Shown here one piece after another: positions 31,581 to 40,792 of a stretch of DNA of 64,000 bases. Origin of the DNA: Fibrisoma limi BUZ 3. GTDB lineage: Bacteria; Bacteroidota; Bacteroidia; Cytophagales; Spirosomataceae. The notes below the pieces were generated by a model. That model searched no databases. It had not been told where the DNA came from and was given only the letters and a program-made list of their open reading frames with translations. Both the position numbers and the translations under genes were made by a program. Each line of letters begins with the position of its first letter. Within the stretch, counting starts at the first letter, position 1. The stretch lies in contig NZ_CAIT01000010.1 of NCBI RefSeq assembly GCF_000296815.2, forward strand, positions 186,001-250,000, written 5' to 3'.

Positions 31581-34500
31581 ATGCGTTTTTTATTCTTTCT
31601 GTCAGTTGTTTGTCTGCTGGCTGGCTGTCGTTCAGATCAATTTCGTTCATCGGACCCGTTATTTGAAAAACTACCCGCCGATGAAACGAAGATCAGTTTT
31701 GCCAATACGGTAACTGACGATAAAGATTTCAATGTCTTCAACTACCGGAACTTCTACAACGGTGGGGGCGTAGCCATCGGCGATGTAAACAACGATGGGC
31801 TGTCGGATGTATTCCTTATTGCCAATATGGGTGATAACAAACTGTATCTCAACAAAGGCGGGATGCAGTTTGATGATATCACAACCAAAGCCGGTGTAGC
31901 CGGAAAGCGAGCATGGAGTACGGGAGCAACATTCGCGGATGTCAATGGCGACGGTCGTCTGGACCTGTACGTTTGCAATGCCGGGATCCGGACGGGCGAT
32001 GACCGGGGCAATGAGTTGTTTATCAACAACGGCCCTGATGCCAACGGCGTTATTACGTTCACCGAGAAAGCGCACGAATACGGTCTTGACGATCACGGGT
32101 TCTCGACTCATGCGGCTTTTTTTGACTATGACCGGGATGGTGATCTGGACATGTACCTACTCAACAACAGTTTCACGCCCGTTGGTCGATTGCAGTACGC
32201 TAATATCCGGTCCGAGCGGGATTCGCTGGGCGGTCAGAAACTGTTTCGGAATGATGGCGTCCGATTCACTGACGTCAGCGAAAAAGCCGGAATCTACGGG
32301 AGTCTCATTGGCTTCGGCCTGGGCATTACCATCGGTGACGTTAACGACGACAACTGGCTGGACATCTACATTTCCAATGACTTCTACGAGCGGGATTATC
32401 TGTACCTGAACAATCACGATGGTACCTTCCAGGAGTCGGTAAAAGACGCGATGCCGCACATCAGCCTGTCGTCGATGGGGGCGGATATTGCCGATATTAA
32501 CAACGATGGTCGGCTGGATATTTTCGTGACTGATATGCTGCCAGGTAACGATGTCCGCCTGAAGCGAAACTCCACGTTTGAAAGCTACGATTTACAACAG
32601 ATAAAACTCGACCGGGATTTTCACTACCAAGTGATGCAGAACATGCTGCATTTAAACCTGGGAGCGCTGCCTGGCCAGGCTGTTCCCCGATTTAATGAAA
32701 TTGCCCGGTTTTCGGGCGTTGAAGCCACCGACTGGAGTTGGGGTGCCCTCATTTTCGACATGGACAACGATGGTCGAAAGGACATTTTTGTGGCCAATGG
32801 CATTGCTAAGGACGTTACCGATCAGGACTTTGTGAACTTCCTGGCCGACCGCGAAACCATGGCTCAGGTAGCTCGCCAGGGTGTCTTTAACTTCAAGGAG
32901 TTTCTGGATAAAACGCCATCGGAAGCGATTCCTAACTATGCTTTTCGAAACGAAGGGGATTTGCGGTTTGTCAACAAGGCGACCGAATGGGGTCTGGCAG
33001 AGCCGGACTTTTCGAACGGTGCTGCCTACGGCGATCTGGACAATGACGGTGACCTGGACCTGATTGTCAATAATGTCAATGCGCCCGTGGCGGTGTATAA
33101 AAACCTGTCGCAGGAAAAGCTCAAGACTAATTATTTGAAAGTAAAGCTGGTCGGTAAAGACAAAAACCTGAATGCGATTGGTACCCGCGTCATCGTGTAC
33201 CAGACGAACGCCGACAGCGCGGGTAAAGCTGGGGAACCAAATATGCAGGTATTGCAGCAGATGCCGAACCGTGGTTTCGAATCGTCCGTCGATCTCAACC
33301 TGTTGTTTGGTTTAGGTTCTAATAGCCGGATTGATTCGGTAGTAGTTATTTGGCCTGATGATCGAAAACAGACTATTCCTAACCCAAAACCTAATCAGAC
33401 CCTGACGCTTACCCAAAAAGATGCGACTGGTAACTGGAAACCGACGCAACTGATGACTGAGCAGCCTTTTCAGGACATCACCGCTGCTACCGGCCTGACG
33501 TATCAGCACAGGGAAAGCAATTTTGTTGATTATAACCGGGACCCGTTGCTGAAGCAAATGCTGTCGACGCAGGGACCTGCGCTGGCAACCGGCGACGTCA
33601 ACGGCGACGGACTGGATGATGTGTTCTTCGGAGGAGCCAGTGGGCAGGGTGGGCGGCTATACGTGCAGCGTCCCGGTGGGCAATTTGCTGATAAAACACC
33701 GGCGGCTATCCGGCAGGACAGTACGTACGAAGCAGTTGATGCCGTGCTGTTTGATGCGGATGGCGACAAAGATCTTGACCTGTACGTCGTAACGGGCAGT
33801 AATGAGTTCAGTGCTGATGCCGACGAACTGCTCGACAGGCTTTATCTAAACGATGGCACTGGTAATTTTACCGACGATGATCGTCTGCCGAACTTAAAGA
33901 GCAGTGGTTCGTGCGTAGCGGCCTCCGATTTCGACCGGGACGGTGATATAGACCTGTTCGTTGGAGCACGAATGATTCCTGGTCAGTATGGCTACGACCC
34001 GGCCAGTTATCTCTTGATCAACGACGGTACCGGCAATTTCAAAAACTTTACAAAACGTTATTTGCCCGACGCTGAGCACCTGGGGATGATCACTGGTGCC
34101 ACATGGGCAGATGTGAATGGCGATCAGTATCCGGAGTTGATTCTGGTCAATGACTGGGGGCCTGTTCAGCTATTTACGAACAAGCGAGGGCGTTTATCAA
34201 TCGATCCGACTACTAAGGTTGTTGACGCAAAGGGCGAGCCCATGAAAACGGATGGATGGTGGAACTGCGTAACAGCCTCCGACATCGATGGCGACGGCGA
34301 CACTGACCTGGTTGTTGGTAACCTTGGCTTAAACTCCCGGATCAGGGCCTCAGCCACAACTCCGGCTGAGCTATACGTCAATGACTTCGATGGTAACGGG
34401 AATGTGGAGCAGATTATCAACTGCGCGGATGAAACCGGTAAGCTATACCCTATGGTGCTGAAGCATGATCTGCAAAAAGAAATGCCCAGCGTCAAGAAGA

Positions 34501-35000
34501 AGTACGTAAAATTCACCGATTACGCGGGGAAGAAGATAGAAGAGATCATCGATGAAAATGCATTGAATAAGGCCGTTAAGCGTCAGGTCTACGTAGCGGA
34601 GTCCGCCATTTTACTGAACAACGGGAAAGGCCAGTTTACGTTCCAGGCCCTGCCGGCACAAGCCCAGTTCTCGCCCGTTTGTGGTGTATCGGTAACCGAT
34701 TATGATGGTGACGGCCGCGAAGACCTGATACTGGCCGGAAACTTTTTTGATGTGCTCCCCGAAATTGGCCGCTACGACGCCAGCTACGGCTTAGTGCTAC
34801 GGAATGCGGGGCAAGGAGCCGGGGGGCGTTTACAATTAACGTCCGTCAGTCCGTCAGCATCCGGCTTTTTCGTGCCTGGTCAGGTACGTCGTATCCGCCA
34901 GACCAAACAGGGGCAGTTTATTCTGGCAAAAAATAACAGCCGGACGCAGGTGTTTCAGGTTCGGCCGAAAGCAGCATCAACGCTGGTCCGTAACAACTAA
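31581..35000 (+). CDS. FG-GAP/VCBS repeat and ASPIC/UnbV lipoprotein (first of tandem pair)
   Basis: A 1139-residue lipoprotein (signal MRFLFFLSVVCLLAGC, Cys16). Two integrin-like beta-propellers surround one ASPIC/UnbV domain, the CRTAC1-like layout. The first propeller (about 65-500) has calcium-binding loops of the DxNxDG type: GDVNNDGLSD, ADVNGDGRLD, FDYDRDGDLD, ADINNDGRLD, FDMDNDGRKD and GDLDNDGDLD. ASPIC/UnbV is at about 517-596 (NYLKVKLVGKDKNLNAIG, ending VIWPDDRKQT). The second propeller (about 670-1060) has GDVNGDGLDD, FDADGDKDLD, SDFDRDGDID, SDIDGDGDTD and TDYDGDGRED. It is probably surface-exposed and calcium-dependent. Such genes often accompany SusC/SusD pairs in Bacteroidota, but their job is not established. 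ATG at 31581 is chosen for the lipobox and promoter position. Confidence 0.93.
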   Translation: MRFLFFLSVVCLLAGCRSDQFRSSDPLFEKLPADETKISFANTVTDDKDFNVFNYRNFYNGGGVAIGDVNNDGLSDVFLIANMGDNKLYLNKGGMQFDDITTKAGVAGKRAWSTGATFADVNGDGRLDLYVCNAGIRTGDDRGNELFINNGPDANGVITFTEKAHEYGLDDHGFSTHAAFFDYDRDGDLDMYLLNNSFTPVGRLQYANIRSERDSLGGQKLFRNDGVRFTDVSEKAGIYGSLIGFGLGITIGDVNDDNWLDIYISNDFYERDYLYLNNHDGTFQESVKDAMPHISLSSMGADIADINNDGRLDIFVTDMLPGNDVRLKRNSTFESYDLQQIKLDRDFHYQVMQNMLHLNLGALPGQAVPRFNEIARFSGVEATDWSWGALIFDMDNDGRKDIFVANGIAKDVTDQDFVNFLADRETMAQVARQGVFNFKEFLDKTPSEAIPNYAFRNEGDLRFVNKATEWGLAEPDFSNGAAYGDLDNDGDLDLIVNNVNAPVAVYKNLSQEKLKTNYLKVKLVGKDKNLNAIGTRVIVYQTNADSAGKAGEPNMQVLQQMPNRGFESSVDLNLLFGLGSNSRIDSVVVIWPDDRKQTIPNPKPNQTLTLTQKDATGNWKPTQLMTEQPFQDITAATGLTYQHRESNFVDYNRDPLLKQMLSTQGPALATGDVNGDGLDDVFFGGASGQGGRLYVQRPGGQFADKTPAAIRQDSTYEAVDAVLFDADGDKDLDLYVVTGSNEFSADADELLDRLYLNDGTGNFTDDDRLPNLKSSGSCVAASDFDRDGDIDLFVGARMIPGQYGYDPASYLLINDGTGNFKNFTKRYLPDAEHLGMITGATWADVNGDQYPELILVNDWGPVQLFTNKRGRLSIDPTTKVVDAKGEPMKTDGWWNCVTASDIDGDGDTDLVVGNLGLNSRIRASATTPAELYVNDFDGNGNVEQIINCADETGKLYPMVLKHDLQKEMPSVKKKYVKFTDYAGKKIEEIIDENALNKAVKRQVYVAESAILLNNGKGQFTFQALPAQAQFSPVCGVSVTDYDGDGREDLILAGNFFDVLPEIGRYDASYGLVLRNAGQGAGGRLQLTSVSPSASGFFVPGQVRRIRQTKQGQFILAKNNSRTQVFQVRPKAASTLVRNN

Positions 35001-35069
35001 CCAAGTGATCCGTGTATACGATCGGTTTGCCGACGTAGCGAATCACGATCTTTGAATGAAACAATCATA

Positions 35070-38000
35070 ATGAAACGTCTCTGGATTTATAGTATTGGCT
35101 GCCTACTGGCACTGACCAGTTGCGACAAACTGAAGTCACTAAACGAAAAACCACTGTTTCAAACGCTTGATTCGACTCAGACTGGCGTCGGGTTCGTGAA
35201 TAAACTGACCAGTACCGAAAAGCTCAACATCCTCGATTATCTGTATTTCTACAACGGCGGGGGCGTAGCGGCTGGGGACATCAACAACGACGGCCTGACG
35301 GATCTCTATTTTGTGTCCAATCAGGGAAAGAACAAATTATACCTGAATCGGTCAAAAGCCGGAGAGAGTCTGAAGTTTGACGACATAACGGATAAAGCAG
35401 GTGTAGAAGGCTTTTCTGACTGGCAGACCGGCGTAACCATGGCGGATGTCAACGGCGATGGCTGGCTCGATATCTACGTCTGTGCGGTTGGGAACTTCCG
35501 GGGGCTGGAAGGAGCCAACGAGCTGTACATCAACAACCAGGACGGTACGTTTACGGAGAAAGCAGCCGACTATGGACTGGATTTTACGGGCTTTTCAACG
35601 CAGGCTGCCTTCTTCGACTACGACCACGATGGCGACCTGGATATGTACCTGCTCAACCACGCCGTACACACTTCCCGGAGCTACGACCGCGTTTCGGCCC
35701 GATACCTGCGTAACAACGAATCCGGCGACTATCTGTACGAAAACCAGTTAGTTGCTAACGGAGTGAAAGCCGGTGGCAACAAACCCGTCAAATTCAAAAA
35801 CGTCAGCGAAAAATCGGGAATCCTGGGGGCGGCCATGGGCTATGGACTGGGCATCGCGGTTGCTGACCTTAACAACGATGGCTGGGAGGATATTTACGTT
35901 TCCAACGACTTTCACGAAGATGATTATTACTACATCAATAACCAGAACGGTACGTTCACGGAAAGCGTCAAAACGGCTTTCCAGCACGTGAGCCGCTTTT
36001 CAATGGGCAACGACGTCGCCGATGTCAACAACGATGGCTATCCTGACGTAATGACGCTGGATATGTACCCGGAGGATGAGGCCGTTGAAAAGTCGTCGCT
36101 GGGCGAAGATCCGCTGGATATCTACCTGTTCAAGATGAGTTTCGGATACATGAACCAGTACAGCCGAAACTGCCTGCAACTGAACATGTCGGGCAAAAAA
36201 TTCATGGAGGTTGGCGCAATGTCAGGCGTGGCCGCTACCGACTGGAGCTGGTCCCCGTTGCTGGCCGACTACGACAACGACGGCTATAAAGACCTGTTCG
36301 TTGCCAACGGAATTGTGCACCGGCCCAACAACCTGGACTACGTTAAGTTTGCGTCGGATGATTCACTGCGCTACGCGATGGAAACGTCAAAATCATTGGA
36401 CAAAAAAGCCATCGGTATGATGCCCGAGGGTAAAGTACACAACTACCTGTACCGGGGGACGCCATCGCTGCGCTTTGACGATAAATCGACGGATTGGGGC
36501 TTTGATAAGCCAACGTTCTCAAACGGTGCAACTTATGCCGACCTCGACAACGACGGTGATCTGGATCTGATTACCAACAATATCGACGAGCCGGCTGGTA
36601 TCTACCAGAATCAGGCAAATGAGCTTTTCCCCGACAACAAGTACGTCAAAATCAAGCTGAATGGCGATTCACCCAATACGTTCGGGGTAGGAGCCAAGGT
36701 GATCCTGAAGTATGGCGATAGTTTGCAGGTGCAGCAGTTGATGCCGACGCGGGGCTTTGAATCAGCCGTCGAACCGGTCCTGACCTTCGGTATGGGTCCT
36801 CGGACGGTGATAGACTCCCTCATCGTTATCTGGCCGAATCAGCGTATGGAAGTCCAGACGAAGGTCAATACGAATCAGACGCTGACACTTCGGCAGGCCG
36901 ATGCCCGGCTGGACGGTACGGGCTATGTAGCCAGAGCGGACGCCGATAAGCCGCTGTTTACCGAAGTTGGTGATACTACGTTACTGCCTTTTGTCCACCG
37001 CGAGAACAAAGAGTATTTTGATTTTGTGCGGGAGTCATTAATGCCGTTCAAGATTTCGATGGAAGGGCCGAAGCTGGCCGTAGGCGATGTGAACGGCGAT
37101 GGGCTGGAGGATGTGTATGCCTGCGGGGCTAAATGGCAGGCCGGAAATTTATTACTTCAGCAAGCTGGCGGGCGGTTTACGCCAAGTACGCAATCAGTAT
37201 TCAACGCCGATTCGACGTTTGAAGACGTTGACGCGTTATTCTTCGATGCAGATGGCGACAAAGACCTGGACTTATATGTCGTATCCGGCGGTAATGAGTT
37301 CTATGACAAGATGCCCGAACAGTTCGACCGGCTCTACACCAACGACGGTCGCGGCAACTTTACCCGGGCTGCCAACGCACTGCCGCCCATGTATGATAAC
37401 AAGAGCTGCGTGCGGCCGTACGATATTGACCGCGATGGTGATCTGGATTTGTTTGTCGGAGGCCGGGTGGTTGGATTCCAGTACGGTAAATCGCCCAATT
37501 CGTATTTACTCATCAACAATGGCAAGGGGCAGTTCTCCGACCAGACTGATAAACTGGCTCCTGAACTTCGGAAAGCCGGGCTGGTTACGGATGCCGCCTG
37601 GGCTGATGTTGACAAGGATAACGATCTCGATCTGGTCGTAGTGGGCGAATGGATGCCTATTCGCGTGTTTACAAATCAGGCCGGTAAACTCACTAAAGCC
37701 GAATCAATCGTTGAAAAAGACGTTCCCTTAAACGGCCTTTGGCATAGCCTGGTAGCTGCCGATTTCGACCGGGATGGGGATGTCGATCTGATGGCAGGGA
37801 ACATAGGAACCAACACAAAATTCCGGAAAGCTCCTGATTCGGAACTGAAAATGTGGGTCAAGGATGTTGATGGAAACCAGCAGATCGAGCAAATCATCGC
37901 AACCCGCCTAAACGACAAATGGTATCCCATTGCATTCAAGGACGAATTAGGGAAGCAGCTTCCCAGTATTATTAATAAACGTTTTACCGACTACGTATCG

Positions 38001-38471
38001 ATTGCAGGTAAAACCGTGGCTGATATCTTTGAGGATGACCTTGACGGCGCTGATGAAATGTCGGTCAATCAGTTTGCCTCAGTCTATCTCGAAAACGTAG
38101 GGGGGCGGTTTGTTGTCCATGAGCTGCCGATGATGGCACAGGTATCCAAGCTGTTTGCCATGTATCCGGTCGATTTCGACGGCGACGGTGACCTCGACGT
38201 ACTGGGCGGTGGAAACTACTACGGTGTAAGTACGTATCAGGGTCGCTACGATGCCAGCTACGGCCTGGTTCTTCGGAACGACGGCAAAGGAAGGTTTACG
38301 GCGTTGTCGCCGATCCAGACCGGTTTCCTGCTGAACGGTGAAGTACGTGATATTCGTCCGGTAAGAACACCAAATGGAGCGATGATCATGGTCGCTCGTA
38401 ACGGTCAGTATCCGCAACTATTCAGTCCCCTAAGCTTTAGCAAGCCGGGGAAGCTACTTAGTAAGAAATAA
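35070..38471 (+). CDS. FG-GAP/VCBS repeat and ASPIC/UnbV lipoprotein (second of tandem pair)
   Basis: An 1133-residue paralogue of the preceding protein with the same layout. Its lipoprotein signal is MKRLWIYSIGCLLALTSC (Cys18). The first propeller has GDINNDGLTD, ADVNGDGWLD, FDYDHDGDLD, ADLNNDGWED, ADVNNDGYPD, ADYDNDGYKD and ADLDNDGDLD. ASPIC/UnbV is at about 523-597 (KYVKIKLNGDSPNTFGVG, ending VIWPNQRMEVQ). The second propeller includes GDVNGDGLED, FDADGDKDLD, YDIDRDGDLD and VDFDGDGDLD. The shared element RYDASYGLVLRN near both C-termini supports tandem duplication. The start at 35070 is an ATG at the lipoprotein signal; the upstream in-frame TTG is unlikely. The 69-bp gap and common strand suggest co-transcription with the first copy. 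Confidence 0.93.
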   Translation: MKRLWIYSIGCLLALTSCDKLKSLNEKPLFQTLDSTQTGVGFVNKLTSTEKLNILDYLYFYNGGGVAAGDINNDGLTDLYFVSNQGKNKLYLNRSKAGESLKFDDITDKAGVEGFSDWQTGVTMADVNGDGWLDIYVCAVGNFRGLEGANELYINNQDGTFTEKAADYGLDFTGFSTQAAFFDYDHDGDLDMYLLNHAVHTSRSYDRVSARYLRNNESGDYLYENQLVANGVKAGGNKPVKFKNVSEKSGILGAAMGYGLGIAVADLNNDGWEDIYVSNDFHEDDYYYINNQNGTFTESVKTAFQHVSRFSMGNDVADVNNDGYPDVMTLDMYPEDEAVEKSSLGEDPLDIYLFKMSFGYMNQYSRNCLQLNMSGKKFMEVGAMSGVAATDWSWSPLLADYDNDGYKDLFVANGIVHRPNNLDYVKFASDDSLRYAMETSKSLDKKAIGMMPEGKVHNYLYRGTPSLRFDDKSTDWGFDKPTFSNGATYADLDNDGDLDLITNNIDEPAGIYQNQANELFPDNKYVKIKLNGDSPNTFGVGAKVILKYGDSLQVQQLMPTRGFESAVEPVLTFGMGPRTVIDSLIVIWPNQRMEVQTKVNTNQTLTLRQADARLDGTGYVARADADKPLFTEVGDTTLLPFVHRENKEYFDFVRESLMPFKISMEGPKLAVGDVNGDGLEDVYACGAKWQAGNLLLQQAGGRFTPSTQSVFNADSTFEDVDALFFDADGDKDLDLYVVSGGNEFYDKMPEQFDRLYTNDGRGNFTRAANALPPMYDNKSCVRPYDIDRDGDLDLFVGGRVVGFQYGKSPNSYLLINNGKGQFSDQTDKLAPELRKAGLVTDAAWADVDKDNDLDLVVVGEWMPIRVFTNQAGKLTKAESIVEKDVPLNGLWHSLVAADFDRDGDVDLMAGNIGTNTKFRKAPDSELKMWVKDVDGNQQIEQIIATRLNDKWYPIAFKDELGKQLPSIINKRFTDYVSIAGKTVADIFEDDLDGADEMSVNQFASVYLENVGGRFVVHELPMMAQVSKLFAMYPVDFDGDGDLDVLGGGNYYGVSTYQGRYDASYGLVLRNDGKGRFTALSPIQTGFLLNGEVRDIRPVRTPNGAMIMVARNGQYPQLFSPLSFSKPGKLLSKK

Positions 38472-38568
38472 CGTTAATTCTGGAATTTTCTATTGTATAG
38501 TCTTGTTAATTAGTAGAGTGATTCAAACACACTTAGATTGTTTGGCAAACCTACCGATTGACAGATAG

Positions 38569-39162
38569 ATGAAACGAATGCTTGCGCTGGTTACTGCCTT
38601 AGTGCTGGGCATGTTTGGCCACATAGCGAATGCACAGATAAGCCCTGATTACGACCGGTCGGTCGATTTTTCAACATATCGGACCTATACCTTTGCTAAA
38701 CCCGAGGTGAATGTTGGCAACAATCCGGTTTTTAAGAACCCATTGTTGATGCAAAGAATCGAAGGGAATTTGGTTCGTGAGTTTAACGAACGAGGGTTAT
38801 CACAGCAAAAAAGCCACCCTGATTTGTTGGTGAAAATCCATACATATACGGAAGAAAAGACCCGCAACGTATACAATGGGTCGGCTTACGGGCCGTTATA
38901 CCGATACGGTTGGGGTTTTGCACCCTACCGTTTCTATTGGCCGTTCCTGGGCGGTTACTACGGCGGCTGGAATCAGCCAACTTATCGCCAGGAAAACGTT
39001 ACGCAGGGTACACTGCTGGTTGATATGATTGACGCCCGCACGAACCAGCTTCTGTGGCGTGGTACGGCTCAGGGCGTAGTTGATAACCCAAAGCGCCTTG
39101 AACGGCAGATTGCCCGGGGCGTGCGTAAGATTATGAAGGATTACCCGGTAAAAGAGTCTTAA
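38569..39162 (+). CDS. DUF4136 family secreted protein
   Basis: A 197-residue protein with a signal peptide (ends GHIANAQ). The mature protein matches DUF4136: an N-terminal strand-turn (SVDFSTYRTYTFAKPEV), a helix (LLMQRIEGNLVREFNERGL), a strand with PDLLVKIHTYTEEK, and a C-terminal NQLLWRGTAQGVVDNPKRLERQIARGVRKIM. An aromatic/Gly-rich insert with several YG and WG steps lies at about 105-135 (YRYGWGFAPYRFYWPFLGGYY). Family members are usually lipoproteins; this one has no lipobox Cys. The biochemical role is unknown. A terminator follows it. Confidence 0.88.
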   Translation: MKRMLALVTALVLGMFGHIANAQISPDYDRSVDFSTYRTYTFAKPEVNVGNNPVFKNPLLMQRIEGNLVREFNERGLSQQKSHPDLLVKIHTYTEEKTRNVYNGSAYGPLYRYGWGFAPYRFYWPFLGGYYGGWNQPTYRQENVTQGTLLVDMIDARTNQLLWRGTAQGVVDNPKRLERQIARGVRKIMKDYPVKES

Positions 39163-39181
39163 TTCACGTTGATTAGTAAAG

Positions 39182-39212
39182 ACCCAGTCGATAAGTAACG
39201 GCTGGGTTTTTT
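39182..39212 (+). terminator. Terminator after the DUF4136 gene
   Basis: The 9-bp stem ACCCAGTCG / CGGCTGGGT (one G-T pair) with an 8-nt loop is followed by a run of six T. Confidence 0.78.
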
Positions 39213-39282
39213 GTGCTGTTTTTGTGAAGGTTATAAAACTGTTAAAGCTATCGGGTACGCTACGAAGTACGACGAAAATAAT

Positions 39283-39290
39283 TATTTTTG
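39283..39290 (+). promoter_or_regulatory. -7 promoter box for the haloperoxidase-like gene
   Basis: TATTTTTG fits TAnnTTTG fully. It is about 70 bp before the ATG at 39362. No TTTG at the -33 spacing was found, so this is a candidate only. Confidence 0.35.
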
Positions 39291-39361
39291 TTGTTGCGCT
39301 AAGATTTTGTGCCTAGTCATTACTACTGATTGCCAATCCATTAATTAATCCTGTGAAGCAT

Positions 39362-40717
39362 ATGCGCAAACAACTTCTTTTCGGCTGTCTTACCGCCTTG
39401 GTAGTGCTGGGTTTGTCAGGTTGCCAAAAGAAGGCGACCCCTGCTGAATACAATGCCAAAGCCGCCGATCCGGAACGTTATAATATGGCGCTGGAAAAGC
39501 TGACTCAGGTAGTTATTCATGACATTTTTTCGCCCCCGGTAGCCAGTAGAATCTACGGTTACGCTAATCTGGCCGGTTACGAAGCCCTGGTGCCATTCGA
39601 TCCAAACTATGCATCGTTGGGTGGCAAGATGAAGCATTTCCAAACGGGTCCCCAGCCCGAAGCCGGTAAAGAGTATTGTTTTCCGCTGGCCAGTGCCCGC
39701 GCTTTTCTGACGGTGGCCCGGGCACTTACGTTTGAAACCGAGTTTTACGATGACTTCGAAAAAACCTTCTACGAGAAGTATAAGGCAGACGGTGTCCCCG
39801 ACGATGTCTACGAACGGTCAATGACTTATGGTGAGTCCGTTGCCAAACACGTACTAGATTTCGCAGCCAAGGACTCTTATAAACAAACTCGTGGTTTCAA
39901 GTTCACGGTTACGAACGAAGAAGGTACCTGGGTCCCGACGCCCCCTGCTTATATGGACGCTGCTGAGCCGCAGTGGAATAAGATCCGTTGCTGGGTCATG
40001 GATACGTGCAGCCAGTTTATGCCGCCCCGTCCATTTCCTTACTCGCTGGCTAAGGGCAGTTTGTACGAAAAAGAGGTTATGGAGGTCTACCAGATCGGTA
40101 AAAACCTGACCGAAGAGCAGAAGAAGATTGCTTATTTCTGGGACGATAACGCCTTTGTCATTAACGTAGCAGGGCACGTAACCTACGCATCTAAGAAAAT
40201 GACGCCTGGCGGGCACTGGCTGGCTATCGCTGAGACAGTTGCCCGACAAAAGAAATTGAACCTGATGCAAACTGTCGAAGTGTACACGCTTACGTCGTTT
40301 GCCCTGGCCGATGGATTCATTGCGTGCTGGGACGAAAAATACCGCACCCGTACTATTCGGCCGGAAACTGTGATCAACAAAAGCATTGACCCCAAATGGG
40401 CACCGTATCTGCAAACCCCGCCTTTCCCTGAGTATCCGAGCGGCCATAGCACTATTTCGGCGGCTGCAGCAACAGTATTGACAGGGCTACTAGGTGATAA
40501 CATTGCCTTTACAGATTCAACGGAACATAAGTACGGTCATGGCGTCCGGTCGTTTAAATCATTCAAAGCTGCTGCGCTTGAAGCCTCAGTTAGTCGCTTA
40601 TACGGCGGTATTCATTACTGGTCGGCGCTGGATAACGGAGCAAAAATGGGGGAACAGATCGGGCAATGGGTACTGCAAAAAGCACGTACTCGCAAATCAT
40701 CCATAGCCAGCCGATAG
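39362..40717 (+). CDS. Vanadium-dependent haloperoxidase / PAP2-type lipoprotein
   Basis: A 451-residue lipoprotein (MRKQLLFGCLTALVVLGLSGC, lipid Cys at 21). It carries all three vanadate/phosphate-binding motifs of the vanadium haloperoxidase and acid phosphatase superfamily: K-x6-RP (Lys326, Arg333, Pro334), PSGHS (Pro359 to His362), and SRLYGGIH (Ser411, Arg412, His418) followed by YWSALD. The mostly helical body and length fit the bacterial vanadium haloperoxidase-like group. It would either oxidise halides with hydrogen peroxide or hydrolyse phosphate esters in the envelope; the motifs alone do not decide. ATG at 39362 is preferred to an in-frame GTG three codons upstream. It lies between the FG-GAP pair and a secreted protein, with a very long palindrome directly after it. 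Confidence 0.92.
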   Translation: MRKQLLFGCLTALVVLGLSGCQKKATPAEYNAKAADPERYNMALEKLTQVVIHDIFSPPVASRIYGYANLAGYEALVPFDPNYASLGGKMKHFQTGPQPEAGKEYCFPLASARAFLTVARALTFETEFYDDFEKTFYEKYKADGVPDDVYERSMTYGESVAKHVLDFAAKDSYKQTRGFKFTVTNEEGTWVPTPPAYMDAAEPQWNKIRCWVMDTCSQFMPPRPFPYSLAKGSLYEKEVMEVYQIGKNLTEEQKKIAYFWDDNAFVINVAGHVTYASKKMTPGGHWLAIAETVARQKKLNLMQTVEVYTLTSFALADGFIACWDEKYRTRTIRPETVINKSIDPKWAPYLQTPPFPEYPSGHSTISAAAATVLTGLLGDNIAFTDSTEHKYGHGVRSFKSFKAAALEASVSRLYGGIHYWSALDNGAKMGEQIGQWVLQKARTRKSSIASR

Positions 40718-40720
40718 GTT

Positions 40721-40792
40721 TAACTCGCTTTTAATACAAAAGGCCTTCAAGGTTTTAAAACTTTGAAGGCCTTTTGTATTAAAAGCGAGTTA
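40721..40792. repeat. 72-bp near-perfect palindrome (probable terminator) touching a start codon
   Basis: The arms 40721-40756 and 40757-40792 are complementary throughout except one G-T pair; the core contains AAAAGGCCTTCAA / TTGAAGGCCTTTT. It starts 4 bp after the haloperoxidase stop and its last base is the A of the ATG at 40792. In RNA it would be a very stable hairpin. Confidence 0.85.
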
